DNA from: CAWDZK01 sp963807005
Lineage (GTDB): Bacteria; Actinomycetota; Actinomycetes; JACCUZ01
Length of the DNA: 64,000 bases
NCBI GenBank assembly: GCA_963807005.1
Contig: CAWDZK010000005.1
Span: 434,001-498,000, forward strand
Reading direction: 5' to 3'
The notes under the pieces are model-generated. The model saw nothing but the letters and a program-made list of their open reading frames with translations. It had not been told where the DNA came from and made no database searches. Below are positions 1 through 8,158 of the stretch, piece by piece (position 1 is the first letter of the stretch; each line of letters starts with the position of its first letter). Both the position numbers and the translations under genes were made by a program.

Positions 1-60
1 GTCGTGCAAGACACGATGGCGCCGGCGCACGTCTCGCTCTGGCTCCGGAGCGAGCCGTGA
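1..60 (+). CDS. C-terminal end of a kinase-less sensor-like membrane protein (partial)
   Basis: Only the last 19 codons and the TGA stop are in the window. They read ...MAPAHVSLWLRSEP, which matches the C termini of the next four genes (HVSLWVR/HVSLWLR), so this is a fifth tandem paralogue. Its stop codon overlaps the GTG start of the next gene as GTGA, the same 4-bp coupling used throughout this operon. Nothing can be said about its N-terminal part. Confidence 0.8.
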   Translation, partial: VVQDTMAPAHVSLWLRSEP

Positions 61-1241
61 GCCGGCGCACGGCCGCGCGGCTGGCGTGGACCCTCTGGGG
101 GGCGGAGGTCGCTCTGGTCGTAGGCCTGCTCGTCAGTGGAGTACCGGGCTCCGGGCCGTTCGGTGCCGTCGGCGCAGGCACCTTCATCCTGGCCTTCGCC
201 ACGACCGGCGTCCTCCTGGTCGCCCACCAGCCCGGCAACGCGGTGGGCTGGCTGCTCGTCCTGGCCGCGGGGGCGTTCACGGTGGGCGGCCTGGTCGTGG
301 AGGTCGTCGAACACGGCGCCGAGACGCTGCCCGGACCGCTCGTGACCGCGGCGGCCTGGACGGGCACGTGGGTCTGGCTGGTCGGAGTGGGGCCCGCGGC
401 CACGTTCCTGCTCCTGCTCTTCCCGGACGGCCGGTACGCCTCGCCGCGGTGGCGGGCGGTGGGCTGGCTGGCGGGTCTGACGCTGGCCGCAGGCATCGCG
501 GCCGGCGCGCTGTCCCCCGGCCCCATCGAGGACACCCCGGTGCGCAGCAACCCACTGGGTGTCGCGAAGGCCGGGCCGCTCCTCGACGTGGTCGGCGTCA
601 TCGGCCTGTGGGGGTTCCTGGTGGCGGCCGCGGCGTCGTGCCTGTCGCTGGTGGTGCGCTACCGCCGGGCCGGCCGCGTCCAGCGCCGGCAGCTGCAATG
701 GGTGGCGCTCAGCCTGCCCGCCGTCCTCGTCCTCATGGGCGCCTCCGTCGTCGTTGAGTCGACACGGTCCGGCGCCGGCGCGGACGACGCCGCGAACGGC
801 CTCGTCTCTCTCGGACTGGCCTTCGTGCCCGTGGCCATGGCCGTCGCGATGCTGCGGCAGCGGCTCTACGACATCGACGTCGTCATCAACCGCACGCTGG
901 TCTACGGCTCCCTGACCGCACTGCTCGCCGGTGTCTACCTCGGCTCGGTCCTGCTTCTCCAGCTGGTCCTCGCCCCGCTCACTGCGACCTCCGACCTCGC
1001 CGTGGCGGCGTCGACCCTGGCGGCGGCTGCGCTCGTCCGGCCGGCGCGTTCGCGCATCCAAGGCCTTGTGGACCGGCGGTTCTTCCGCCGCCGGTACGAC
1101 GCGGCGCTGACCCTGGACGAGTTCGCGGCCCGGCTGCGCCACGAGGTCGATCTCGAGGAGGTCCACCGCGACCTGACCGGTGCCGTTCGCGAGACCGTCG
1201 CGCCCACGCACGTCTCGCTGTGGGTCCGGGGACTCACATGA
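57..1241 (+). CDS. Multi-pass membrane protein, sensor module without a kinase domain (paralogue 2)
   Basis: A 394-aa integral membrane protein. About eight to ten hydrophobic segments fill residues 10–310. Family signatures are H-Q-P-G-N-x-V-G-W (about 58–66), LLLLFPDGR (about 118–126), YRR..R.QLQW (about 201–215) and RLYDIDVVINRTLVYGSLT (about 271–289). The cytoplasmic tail has DRRFFRRRYDA and DEFAARLRHEVDLE and ends in HVSLWVR. The same module precedes HisKA_3/HATPase domains in the histidine kinases at 49–55 kb, but here the protein stops at the likely first strand of a GAF domain. The GTG start at 57 overlaps the previous stop, and the stop overlaps the next ATG (ATGA). A sensory role is inferred; the ligand is unknown. 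Confidence 0.75.
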   Translation: MSRRTAARLAWTLWGAEVALVVGLLVSGVPGSGPFGAVGAGTFILAFATTGVLLVAHQPGNAVGWLLVLAAGAFTVGGLVVEVVEHGAETLPGPLVTAAAWTGTWVWLVGVGPAATFLLLLFPDGRYASPRWRAVGWLAGLTLAAGIAAGALSPGPIEDTPVRSNPLGVAKAGPLLDVVGVIGLWGFLVAAAASCLSLVVRYRRAGRVQRRQLQWVALSLPAVLVLMGASVVVESTRSGAGADDAANGLVSLGLAFVPVAMAVAMLRQRLYDIDVVINRTLVYGSLTALLAGVYLGSVLLLQLVLAPLTATSDLAVAASTLAAAALVRPARSRIQGLVDRRFFRRRYDAALTLDEFAARLRHEVDLEEVHRDLTGAVRETVAPTHVSLWVRGLT

Positions 1242-2506
1242 TCGGCCTCGGCCTCCTGCGGCTGTCGGATGCTGCGCTGCGGCGTGCGGCCTGGGTCGTC
1301 ACCGTCCTGCTCGTTGTCGTGGACACGGTGGTGGTCGCTGTTTCGTTCACTCGGCCTGCTGGGCCGGACGGCGCCTGGGAAGCGGGCGGAAGGCTCAGCG
1401 ACATCGCGTTCACCCTGGCGGTCCTCGTCTTCCCATGGACGGGCCTGCTCATCGTGCGCCGGCAGCCGCGCAACGCGGTCGGGTGGGTGCTTCTGGCCGT
1501 CGGAGCGGCCTGGGGGCTCGCCGACGCCGCCGTCGCATACGCCTCGATCGCCCTGGTGCTCCGTCCCGGGTTGCTGCCCGGCGCCGACGAAGCAGCGGCA
1601 CTCGGAGCCGCAGGGTGGGCGCCCGCGATCGGCATCATGGGCACCTACCTGCTCCTGCTCTTCCCCGACGGCCGCCTACCTTCCGAGCGGTGGCGAGTCC
1701 TCGCATGGCTCTCGGCCGCAGTCATCTCGACCGTGACCGTCACGATCGTGCTGACCCCTGGTCCGATCGGGGTGAAGCCGGTGCCCGATCTGGCGAACCC
1801 GCTCGGCGTCGACTCACTGCGAACCGAGCTTGCCATCGTGCAGGGCGCGGCCCTCCCGATGCTCCCGCTGTGCATCCTCGGCAGCGCCGCAGGACTCGTG
1901 AGCCGCTTCCGGCGCTCGAACGGCGTGGAGCGGCTGCAGCTGAAGTGGCTCGCCACGGCCGGGGCGGCGGTCGCCTGCATGTACCTGGTGGGCGTGGCGG
2001 CGTCGCTGTCGCGCTCTGCCGACCCGGGCGGCAGCGAGCCCGGATGGCTGCTGGTCCTGCAGAGCGTGGCGGTGCTGTCCTTCCTGCTGCTGCCGCTCTC
2101 CATCGGGACGGCGATGCTGCGGCACCGGCTCTACGACATCGACGTCGTCATCAACCGGACGCTGGTCTACGGCTCCCTGACGGCGCTGCTCGTCGCCACC
2201 TACATCGGGTGCGTGCTGCTCCTCCAGCTGGTGCTCAGCCCACTGACCGAGACCTCCGACCTCGCCGTGGCCACCTCGACCCTGGCCGCCGCAGCCCTCT
2301 TCCGGCCCGCGCGCGCACGGATCCAGGCGGTCGTCGACCGTCGGTTCTTCCGGCGCCGGTACGACGCCGCGCGGACACTGGACGAGTTCACCGGCCGGCT
2401 GCGCCACGAGGTCGACCTCGAGTCGGTCGGGTCGGACCTGAGGGCCACGGTCCGGGAGTCGGTGCAGCCCGCGCACGTCTCCCTTTGGTTGCGAGGTGCC
2501 CCGTGA
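1238..2506 (+). CDS. Multi-pass membrane protein, sensor module without a kinase domain (paralogue 3)
   Basis: A 422-aa paralogue of its neighbours with the same order of motifs: R-Q-P-R-N-A-V-G-W, LLLLFPDGRLPSERWR, PDLANPLG, RRSNGVERLQLKW, RLYDIDVVINRTLVYGSLT, DRRFFRRRYDA and a terminal HVSLWLR. I chose the ATG at 1238 because it makes an ATGA overlap with the upstream stop; an in-frame GTG at 1220 would add six residues. The stop overlaps the next GTG (GTGA). There is no kinase, phosphatase or complete GAF domain. It probably acts with the phosphatase and STAS genes at the end of the operon. Confidence 0.75.
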   Translation: MIGLGLLRLSDAALRRAAWVVTVLLVVVDTVVVAVSFTRPAGPDGAWEAGGRLSDIAFTLAVLVFPWTGLLIVRRQPRNAVGWVLLAVGAAWGLADAAVAYASIALVLRPGLLPGADEAAALGAAGWAPAIGIMGTYLLLLFPDGRLPSERWRVLAWLSAAVISTVTVTIVLTPGPIGVKPVPDLANPLGVDSLRTELAIVQGAALPMLPLCILGSAAGLVSRFRRSNGVERLQLKWLATAGAAVACMYLVGVAASLSRSADPGGSEPGWLLVLQSVAVLSFLLLPLSIGTAMLRHRLYDIDVVINRTLVYGSLTALLVATYIGCVLLLQLVLSPLTETSDLAVATSTLAAAALFRPARARIQAVVDRRFFRRRYDAARTLDEFTGRLRHEVDLESVGSDLRATVRESVQPAHVSLWLRGAP

Positions 2507-3681
2507 GGCGCCCGGTGGTCTGGCTCGCCTGGGCTCTCTTCGCCCTCTCCAACGTCCTGCACCTCGCCGGCTGGGTCCTGGTCCTCGCGAGCAACCTCGC
2601 GACGCCACCACTCGACGTTGCCGCCGGCGTGCTGCTCGTGCTGGTCCCGGCGGTCGGCGTGGTCGTCGCGTCCCGACACCCCGGGAACTCGATCGGCTGG
2701 CTCTTCACCGGCGCCGGGGTGCTGCTGGGCGTCGCGAACGTCAGCTACGGGTGGGCCGCGTTCGTCCTGCTGGGTGGTCATGCGCTTCCGGGTGGCGCTC
2801 TCGCGGCCTGGGTGAGCGCCTGGATCTACCTCCCGGCGGTGTTCGGTGTGCCACCGCTGCTGTTCCTGCTGTTCCCCCACGGCCGCACGATGGGCCGCCC
2901 ATGGGATTGGGTCGTCATCGTCACGGCCACGGCGCTGGTAGCGGTCTCGGCGGGGCAGGCGGTCAGGCCCGGCCCCCTCGTCGACTCGCCCGTCCCCGAT
3001 CTGGAGAACCCCTACGCCGGGACGCCCGGTGTGGCCGACGCCGTCGCGGGCCTGGGCTGGACGCTGGTCCTTGCCGTCATCGCTCTCGCCGGCTGGTCAC
3101 TCGTCCTGCGGTACCGGCGCAGCGCCGGCGACGAGCGGCTGCAGCTGCGCTGGGTCGCCTTCTCCGCGGTGGTCTTCGTCATCGCCTGCGCCGTGAGCGC
3201 AGGGCTCTACGCCACAGAGCTCGCCGGTACCGGTCCGGTGCTCGTGATCCTGGCCTACGTGGCGATACCCGTCACGGCCGGGACGGCAATCCTGCGGCAC
3301 CGCCTGTACGACATCGACGTCGTCATCAACCGGACACTGGTCTACGGCTCCTTGACCGCGATGCTCGCCGGCTTCTACCTCGGTTCGGTGCTGCTCCTCC
3401 AGCTGCTGCTGGAACCTCTCACCCGTCAGTCCGACCTCGCCGTGGCCACCTCCACCCTGGCCGCCGCTGCGCTCTTTCGCCCCGCCCGGGCGCGCATCCA
3501 GGCGATCGTGGACCGGAGGTTCTTCCGGCGCCGGTACGACGCCGCGCGGACACTGGACGAGTTCGGCACACGCCTGCGCCACGAGGTCGACCTCGAGTCG
3601 GTGGGATCGGACCTGTCCCGGACCGTCCGGGACACCGTCCAGCCAGCGCACGTGTCCCTGTGGCTGAGGAGTGTGCCGTGA
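2503..3681 (+). CDS. Multi-pass membrane protein, sensor module without a kinase domain (paralogue 4)
   Basis: A 392-aa member of the tandem family. The GTG start at 2503 gives the GTGA overlap with the preceding stop and yields VRRPVVWLAWALFALSNV, a hydrophobic N terminus; the longer open frame upstream is only read-through of the neighbouring gene's region. Signatures are RHPGNSIGW, LLFLLFPHGR, PDLENPYAG, RYRRSAGDERLQLRW, RLYDIDVVINRTLVYGSLT, DRRFFRRRYDA and a terminal HVSLWLRSVP. It is shorter and more divergent in its N-terminal half than in its C-terminal half, so the sensed signal may differ between paralogues while the output end is conserved. Confidence 0.75.
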   Translation: MRRPVVWLAWALFALSNVLHLAGWVLVLASNLATPPLDVAAGVLLVLVPAVGVVVASRHPGNSIGWLFTGAGVLLGVANVSYGWAAFVLLGGHALPGGALAAWVSAWIYLPAVFGVPPLLFLLFPHGRTMGRPWDWVVIVTATALVAVSAGQAVRPGPLVDSPVPDLENPYAGTPGVADAVAGLGWTLVLAVIALAGWSLVLRYRRSAGDERLQLRWVAFSAVVFVIACAVSAGLYATELAGTGPVLVILAYVAIPVTAGTAILRHRLYDIDVVINRTLVYGSLTAMLAGFYLGSVLLLQLLLEPLTRQSDLAVATSTLAAAALFRPARARIQAIVDRRFFRRRYDAARTLDEFGTRLRHEVDLESVGSDLSRTVRDTVQPAHVSLWLRSVP

Positions 3682-4955
3682 CCGGTCCGGTCTCCACCCG
3701 GGTGTCGGACCGGACCCTGCGCCGGCTTGCCTGGCCGGTTCCGGTCCTGCTCGCGGCCGCCTTCGTCGTCTCGGGGCTGGTGGCGGCGGCGAGCCCGCCG
3801 GTCGACCACGCGGGTGGCTCATGGGAGGGCGGGGGCCTTGTCGCGCAGGCTCTCTTCGGCGTGGCGATCCTCGCGTTCCCGGCCACCGGCCTGCTCATCC
3901 TGCGCCAGCAGCCGAGGAACAGGGTCGGGTGGGTGCTGCAGGCCATCGGCCTCGTCTGGCTGCTGACGACCGTCGCCGAGGCGTACACGCTGTACGGGCT
4001 GCAGACCCGCCCGGGATCGCTGCCGGCCGCCGAGCTGGTCGCCGCCCTCGACGCCGGGCTGTGGGCCCCCGGGATCGGGCTGATGGCGACCTTCCTCTTG
4101 CTCGTCTACCCGGACGGGCACCTGCCGTCCCGGCGGTGGCGACCCGTCGCCTGGCTGTCCGCCGTGGCGATCGTGATGGTGACGGTCGTCATCACCCTCA
4201 CCCCGGGACCGCGCGGCGCCGGGCCGCGACCGGACCATCCCAACCCGCTCGGCCTCGAGTCCGCACCTGAACTCATGACTGCGCTGCTCGTCATCTTCCT
4301 GCCGCTCCTCCCACTGTGCATCGTCGCCTCTGCAGCGGCCCTGGTCCTGCGCTTCCGCCGCAGCACGGGCGTCGAGCGGCTCCAGCTCACCTGGCTGGCG
4401 AGCGGCGGAGCTGTCGTCGCAGCCCTCTACGCGGTGTCGATGCTGGGGACGCTGACGAAGGGCGTCGCGGCGCAGGACCAGACCGTGGCCGACCCTGCGT
4501 GGCTCACAGCGGTCCAGACCCTCACGCTGCTCTCCTTCGTGCTCCTGCCGGTGTCGATCGGCATGGCGATCCTGCGCTACCGGCTCTACGACATCGACGT
4601 GGTCGTCAACCGTGCCCTGGTCTACGGCTCGCTCACGGCCGCACTGGCAGCCGTCTACCTCGTGTCGGTACTGGTGCTCCAGTTGGTGCTCAGCCCGCTG
4701 ACCGACAAGTCCGACCTGGCCGTGGCCGCCTCCACGCTGGCCGCTGCTGCCGTGTTCCGGCCGGCGCGATCGCGCATCCAGGGGGTCGTGGACCGGCGGT
4801 TCTTCCGGCGGCGTTACGACGCCGCCCGGACCCTCGACGACTTCGCGGCCCGGTTGCGCCAGGAGGTGGACCTGGAGGCGGTGAGCGCCGACCTCCGGTC
4901 GGTGGTGCGCGACACGGTCTCGCCGGCGCACGCCTCGGTCTGGCTGCGGCCGTAA
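3678..4955 (+). CDS. Multi-pass membrane protein, sensor module without a kinase domain (paralogue 5)
   Basis: The last membrane paralogue, 425 aa from the GTG at 3678, which forms GTGA with the previous stop. It shares R-Q-Q-P-R-N-R-V-G-W, LLLVYPDGHLPSRRWR, DHPNPLG, RRSTGVERLQLTW, RLYDIDVVVNRALVYGSLT, DRRFFRRRYDA and a terminal HASVWLRP. It is most like paralogue 3. The stop lies 112 bp before the SpoIIE gene, and the gap holds a strong Shine-Dalgarno sequence (AGGAGGG, 4999–5005). This is the membrane protein nearest to the phosphatase and so its best candidate partner. Confidence 0.75.
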   Translation: MTGPVSTRVSDRTLRRLAWPVPVLLAAAFVVSGLVAAASPPVDHAGGSWEGGGLVAQALFGVAILAFPATGLLILRQQPRNRVGWVLQAIGLVWLLTTVAEAYTLYGLQTRPGSLPAAELVAALDAGLWAPGIGLMATFLLLVYPDGHLPSRRWRPVAWLSAVAIVMVTVVITLTPGPRGAGPRPDHPNPLGLESAPELMTALLVIFLPLLPLCIVASAAALVLRFRRSTGVERLQLTWLASGGAVVAALYAVSMLGTLTKGVAAQDQTVADPAWLTAVQTLTLLSFVLLPVSIGMAILRYRLYDIDVVVNRALVYGSLTAALAAVYLVSVLVLQLVLSPLTDKSDLAVAASTLAAAAVFRPARSRIQGVVDRRFFRRRYDAARTLDDFAARLRQEVDLEAVSADLRSVVRDTVSPAHASVWLRP

Positions 4956-5014
4956 CGATGGCTGGACGGTCGACGAGCAGGCTGTCCCCAGGACAGCAGG
5001 AGGGAACGGCAACG

Positions 5015-5071
5015 ATGACCAGCCGACCGCCGGACAGCGGCCGAGATCTGCTGCGAGAGGTGCACCGATGA
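5015..5071 (+). CDS. Possible 18-codon leader peptide coupled to the SpoIIE gene
   Basis: ATG at 5015 is preceded by AGGAGGG (4999–5005), the best ribosome-binding sequence in the operon, and runs 18 codons to a TGA that overlaps the SpoIIE ATG as ATGA. The peptide would be MTSRPPDSGRDLLREVHR. It may be a translated leader that couples ribosomes into the phosphatase gene, or the ribosome-binding site may serve another purpose. No function is claimed. Confidence 0.3.
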   Translation: MTSRPPDSGRDLLREVHR

Positions 5072-6699
5072 CCGCGCTCACCGGCTCGTTCCGACGCCGC
5101 TTCCTGAGCCGCACCGCCACGGCCCAGCGGGTCTCCGCTCGGGAGAGCACCGAGCTGGTGCCCGTCCCGCAGGACGACGTCGCACCGGTCGACATTGCGG
5201 CGAACGATCCCTTGCTGGCCTACCTGCAGAGCGCGAGCGGCGCCGTCGACGTCGACGCGCTCGACCTGGACTCGCCGGCGCTGGCCGCGATGAAGGAGGC
5301 CGGGGTCAAGCTCGCGGTACCCCTGATCAGCCAGGGCGAGCTGATCGGGGTCCTCAACCTCGGACCACGCAGGTCGGAGCAGGAGTACTCCACCGACGAC
5401 CGCAAGCTGCTCGACAACCTGGCGGCCCAGGCCGCGCCCGCCCTCCGGGTCGGCCAGCTCGTCCGCGAGCAGCAGGCCGAGGCCGCCACCCGGCAACGGT
5501 TCGAGCAGGAGCTCGAGGTCGCCAAGCTGATCCAGCAGAACTTCCTGCCCAAGGTGCTCCCCGACCTGCCGGGCTGGCAGGTCTCGGCCTACTACCGGCC
5601 GGCCCGCGAGGTCGGCGGCGACTTCTACGACGTGATCCCGCTGCCGGACGGACAGGTGGGCTTCGTCGTGGGCGACGTGACCGACAAGGGGGTCCCCGCA
5701 GCACTGGTGATGGCGGCCACCCGCAGCGTGCTGCGGGCCTCCGCGCAGCGCCTCGTCGAGCCGGGCGAGGTGCTGGAGCGGGTCAACGAGCACCTGTGCC
5801 CCGACATGCCGGCGAAGATGTTCGTCACCTGCCTCTACGGGGTGCTCGAGCCGGCGACGGGGCGGTTCCGCTTCGCCAACGCCGGCCACGACCTGCCGTA
5901 CGTCAAGACCGCGGACGGGTCGGTCGAGCTGCGGGCCCGCGGCATGCCGCTGGGCCTGATGACCGGCATGCGCTACGAGGTGAACGAGACCGTCCTCGCG
6001 CCGGGCGACACCGTGCTGCTGCACTCCGACGGGGTGGTGGAGGCGCACTCCCCGGCAGGGGAGATGTTCGGCTTCCCCCGGCTCAAGGACGCGGTCGCGG
6101 AGTACCCGGGCGGCGCCGAGCTCATCGACCGGGTGTTGACCGACCTGCGGGACCACACCGGCCCCGACGCCGAGCAGGAGGACGACATCACGATGGTGAC
6201 GCTGGCCCGGTCCGCGGCGCAGCCGACGGACTGGGAATCACCCACCCAGCAACTGGTCGAGTTCGAGGTGCCCAGCGCCGAGGGCAACGAGCGCCTGGCG
6301 CTGGCCCGGGTCAGCGCGATCGTGGGTGGGCTGGGCATGCCCGACCAGCGGCTCAAGCGGCTCGAGACCGCCGTCGGCGAGGCGACGATGAACGCGATGG
6401 AGCACGGCAACCGGTACCGCGAGGACCTGCCGGTGGTGGTCCGGGTGCTCACCAGCGCCGACGAGGTGCGGGTCCAGATCGTCGACCACGGCGGCAAGCG
6501 TCCCGACGTCACGGCCGAGACCCCGGACCTCGAGGCCAAGCTCGCCGGGCTGCAGCGGCCGCGCGGCTGGGGCCTGTTCCTCATCACCAACATGGTCGAC
6601 GCGGCAACCGAGTCGACCGACGGCGACCTGCACACGCTCGAGCTCGTGATGAGCCTCGACGCCCGGTCCGACGACGGAGGCAGCCATGACGATCAGTGA
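5068..6699 (+). CDS. SpoIIE-type PP2C phosphatase with partial GAF and C-terminal anti-sigma ATPase domain (RsbU/RsbW-like)
   Basis: A 543-aa soluble protein. Residues about 40–125 look like the second half of a GAF domain (VPLISQGELIGVLNLG). Residues 125–160 form a charged helical linker. Residues 160–378 are a SpoIIE/PP2C phosphatase with metal-binding acids in GGD (183–185), GDVTDKG (202–208) and EDDIT (Asp372/373). Residues 390–540 are a GHKL ATPase of the RsbW type, with the N-box E-A-T-M-N-A-M-E-H-G-N (Asn442) and a RGWGLFLI loop. Such proteins dephosphorylate, and through the ATPase domain can phosphorylate, STAS antagonists that release sigma factors. Two STAS genes follow directly; the first overlaps by 14 bp. 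No sigma factor is encoded nearby, so the target is elsewhere. Confidence 0.9.
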   Translation: MTALTGSFRRRFLSRTATAQRVSARESTELVPVPQDDVAPVDIAANDPLLAYLQSASGAVDVDALDLDSPALAAMKEAGVKLAVPLISQGELIGVLNLGPRRSEQEYSTDDRKLLDNLAAQAAPALRVGQLVREQQAEAATRQRFEQELEVAKLIQQNFLPKVLPDLPGWQVSAYYRPAREVGGDFYDVIPLPDGQVGFVVGDVTDKGVPAALVMAATRSVLRASAQRLVEPGEVLERVNEHLCPDMPAKMFVTCLYGVLEPATGRFRFANAGHDLPYVKTADGSVELRARGMPLGLMTGMRYEVNETVLAPGDTVLLHSDGVVEAHSPAGEMFGFPRLKDAVAEYPGGAELIDRVLTDLRDHTGPDAEQEDDITMVTLARSAAQPTDWESPTQQLVEFEVPSAEGNERLALARVSAIVGGLGMPDQRLKRLETAVGEATMNAMEHGNRYREDLPVVVRVLTSADEVRVQIVDHGGKRPDVTAETPDLEAKLAGLQRPRGWGLFLITNMVDAATESTDGDLHTLELVMSLDARSDDGGSHDDQ

Positions 6700-7048
6700 A
6701 CTGACCGGTGTCCGACGCACCGACGGCGTGGCCGTGATCGACATCGTCGGTGACGTCAACGCGCGCGCCGAGCAGTCCCTCGACGACGCCTGGGCCACCG
6801 CCACCGCAGCCGCCGAGCGCACCGAGGCCGTGGTTTTGAACTTCGAGCGCGCCGGCTACATCAACTCCACCGGGATCGCACTCGTCGTCGGCCTGCTCGC
6901 CCGCGGCCGCGCCCACGGGATCCCGATCCGCGCCTTCGGGCTCACCGCGCACTACCGGGAGATCTTCGAGATCACGCGTCTCGCGGACTTCCTGGCCATC
7001 ACATCCGACGAGGACAGTGCCGTTCGCGGCGAGGGGAGCACGACATGA
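6686..7048 (+). CDS. STAS-domain anti-anti-sigma factor
   Basis: A 120-aa single STAS domain. The phosphoacceptor region reads Y-I-N-S-T-G-I-A-L. Ser61 aligns with the serine of SpoIIAA (DSSG) that is phosphorylated in partner switching; the preceding Asp is Asn here. The ATG at 6686 lies inside the end of the phosphatase gene and the stop overlaps the next ATG (ATGA), so translation is coupled. It is the likely substrate of the ATPase and phosphatase domains of the upstream protein. Confidence 0.88.
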   Translation: MTISELTGVRRTDGVAVIDIVGDVNARAEQSLDDAWATATAAAERTEAVVLNFERAGYINSTGIALVVGLLARGRAHGIPIRAFGLTAHYREIFEITRLADFLAITSDEDSAVRGEGSTT

Positions 7049-7395
7049 CCGAGGCGACAGCGACGTTCGACGTCCGCCGGCACGGGTCGGCGGGGGTTGT
7101 CGACATCAAGGGCGACGTCACCGCTGGGTCCGAGGACGTCCTGATGAAGGCGTACGACGAGGTGGGCGACGCGAAGGCGATCGTCCTGAACTTCTCCGAC
7201 CTGTCGTACATGAACAGCGGTGGCATCGGGCTGCTCGTCACGCTGCTCGTGCGGGCCAACCGGCAGTCCCAGCGGCTGCTGGCGTACGGGCTGTCGGACC
7301 ACTACCGGCAGATCTTCGAGCTGACACGGCTGGACGAGGCCGTCGTCATCCACCTGGACGAGCAGGCCGCCCTTCAAGCGGCCGGAGCGAAGTGA
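7045..7395 (+). CDS. Second STAS-domain anti-anti-sigma factor
   Basis: A 116-aa STAS domain, paralogous to the preceding gene. The loop is Y-M-N-S-G-G-I-G-L, with Ser58 at the phosphoacceptor position. Both proteins share the C-terminal motif HYR(E/Q)IFE(I/L)TRL. The gene starts in the ATGA overlap with its neighbour. Two antagonists beside one phosphatase/kinase suggest either two anti-sigma targets or a regulatory and effector pair as in RsbR/RsbS systems; this is inference. Confidence 0.87.
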   Translation: MTEATATFDVRRHGSAGVVDIKGDVTAGSEDVLMKAYDEVGDAKAIVLNFSDLSYMNSGGIGLLVTLLVRANRQSQRLLAYGLSDHYRQIFELTRLDEAVVIHLDEQAALQAAGAK

Positions 7396-7404
7396 GGTGC
7401 AGCC

Positions 7405-8151
7405 ATGAGTGACGTCAACGAGAAGGCCGCCGCACGCGACGCGACGAACTGGGCCAAGGCCGTGTCCCGTCTCGAGGTGTCGAAGGTGCCGGACGGGGCC
7501 GCCGGGATCAACGTCTCGGGCAAGCGGCTGGCCGGCCCGGTCCAGGGCTTCGGCAAGATGTGGCAGAAGACCTACCAGGTGGCAGTCCCCGGCTCGCTCG
7601 TGTCGCCTACCGACCTGGTCGCGACCTGGAAGAAGCGGTTCTCCGAGTTCTGGCCGGCGGGCAACCACTTCTACGCGCCGTTGACCGGGATCGAGCCCGG
7701 CGAGGTGGCGCTGATCGGCATGACGCTGCCGGGCAAGATGACGCTCTCGACCGGCGTCATGGTGCTCTACGCCGACGAGGAGTCGTTCACGCTGATGACT
7801 CCGCAGGGGCACATGTTCGCCGGCTGGATCACCCTGAGCGCCACGACCCGCGGGACCGACACGGTCGCGCAGGCGCAGGTGCTCATGAGGGCCTCCGACC
7901 CGGTCTTCGAGCTCGCCCTGACCCTTGGCGGGCACCGGCAGGAGGACAAGTTCTGGCAGGCGACGCTGACCTCGCTGGCCGAGGCCGTGGGCGCGACCGG
8001 CGTCGACGTCGACACCCAGGTGGTCTGCGTCGACAAGCGCCGCCAGTGGTCCCGGTGGACCAACGTGTGGCACTCGTCGGCGATCCGGTCCACGATCTAC
8101 ACCATGACCACGCCGTTCCGTCCGCGCCGCCCGCGCGCCCCGAAGGCCTGA
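7405..8151 (+). CDS. Conserved protein of unknown function (possibly DUF1990/SRPBCC-like)
   Basis: A 248-aa soluble protein starting at ATG 7405, 9 bp after the second STAS gene and probably in the same operon. It has no signal peptide or transmembrane segment. The central part (about 95–165) has alternating hydrophobic strands followed by TPQGHMFAGW and a C-terminal helix around FWQATLTSLAEAVG. That layout recalls DUF1990-type lipid- or ligand-binding folds, but I do not recognise the family with certainty. Its position suggests an output or ligand function linked to the partner-switch operon. Confidence 0.6.
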   Translation: MSDVNEKAAARDATNWAKAVSRLEVSKVPDGAAGINVSGKRLAGPVQGFGKMWQKTYQVAVPGSLVSPTDLVATWKKRFSEFWPAGNHFYAPLTGIEPGEVALIGMTLPGKMTLSTGVMVLYADEESFTLMTPQGHMFAGWITLSATTRGTDTVAQAQVLMRASDPVFELALTLGGHRQEDKFWQATLTSLAEAVGATGVDVDTQVVCVDKRRQWSRWTNVWHSSAIRSTIYTMTTPFRPRRPRAPKA

Positions 8152-8158
8152 CGACGGC

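Noticed and set aside
4690..6156. Long minus-strand open frame (488 codons) over the last membrane gene and the SpoIIE gene
   Set aside because: It is antisense to two well-supported genes; its His/Arg/Gly/Leu-rich translation is the usual shadow of high-GC coding sequence.
6854..7224. Possible loss of the phosphorylation site in the second STAS protein (N-S-G-G instead of N-S-T-G)
   Set aside because: Counting the SpoIIAA sequence from memory shows that the phosphorylated serine is the first one of DSSG, which is kept in both proteins (Ser61 and Ser58).
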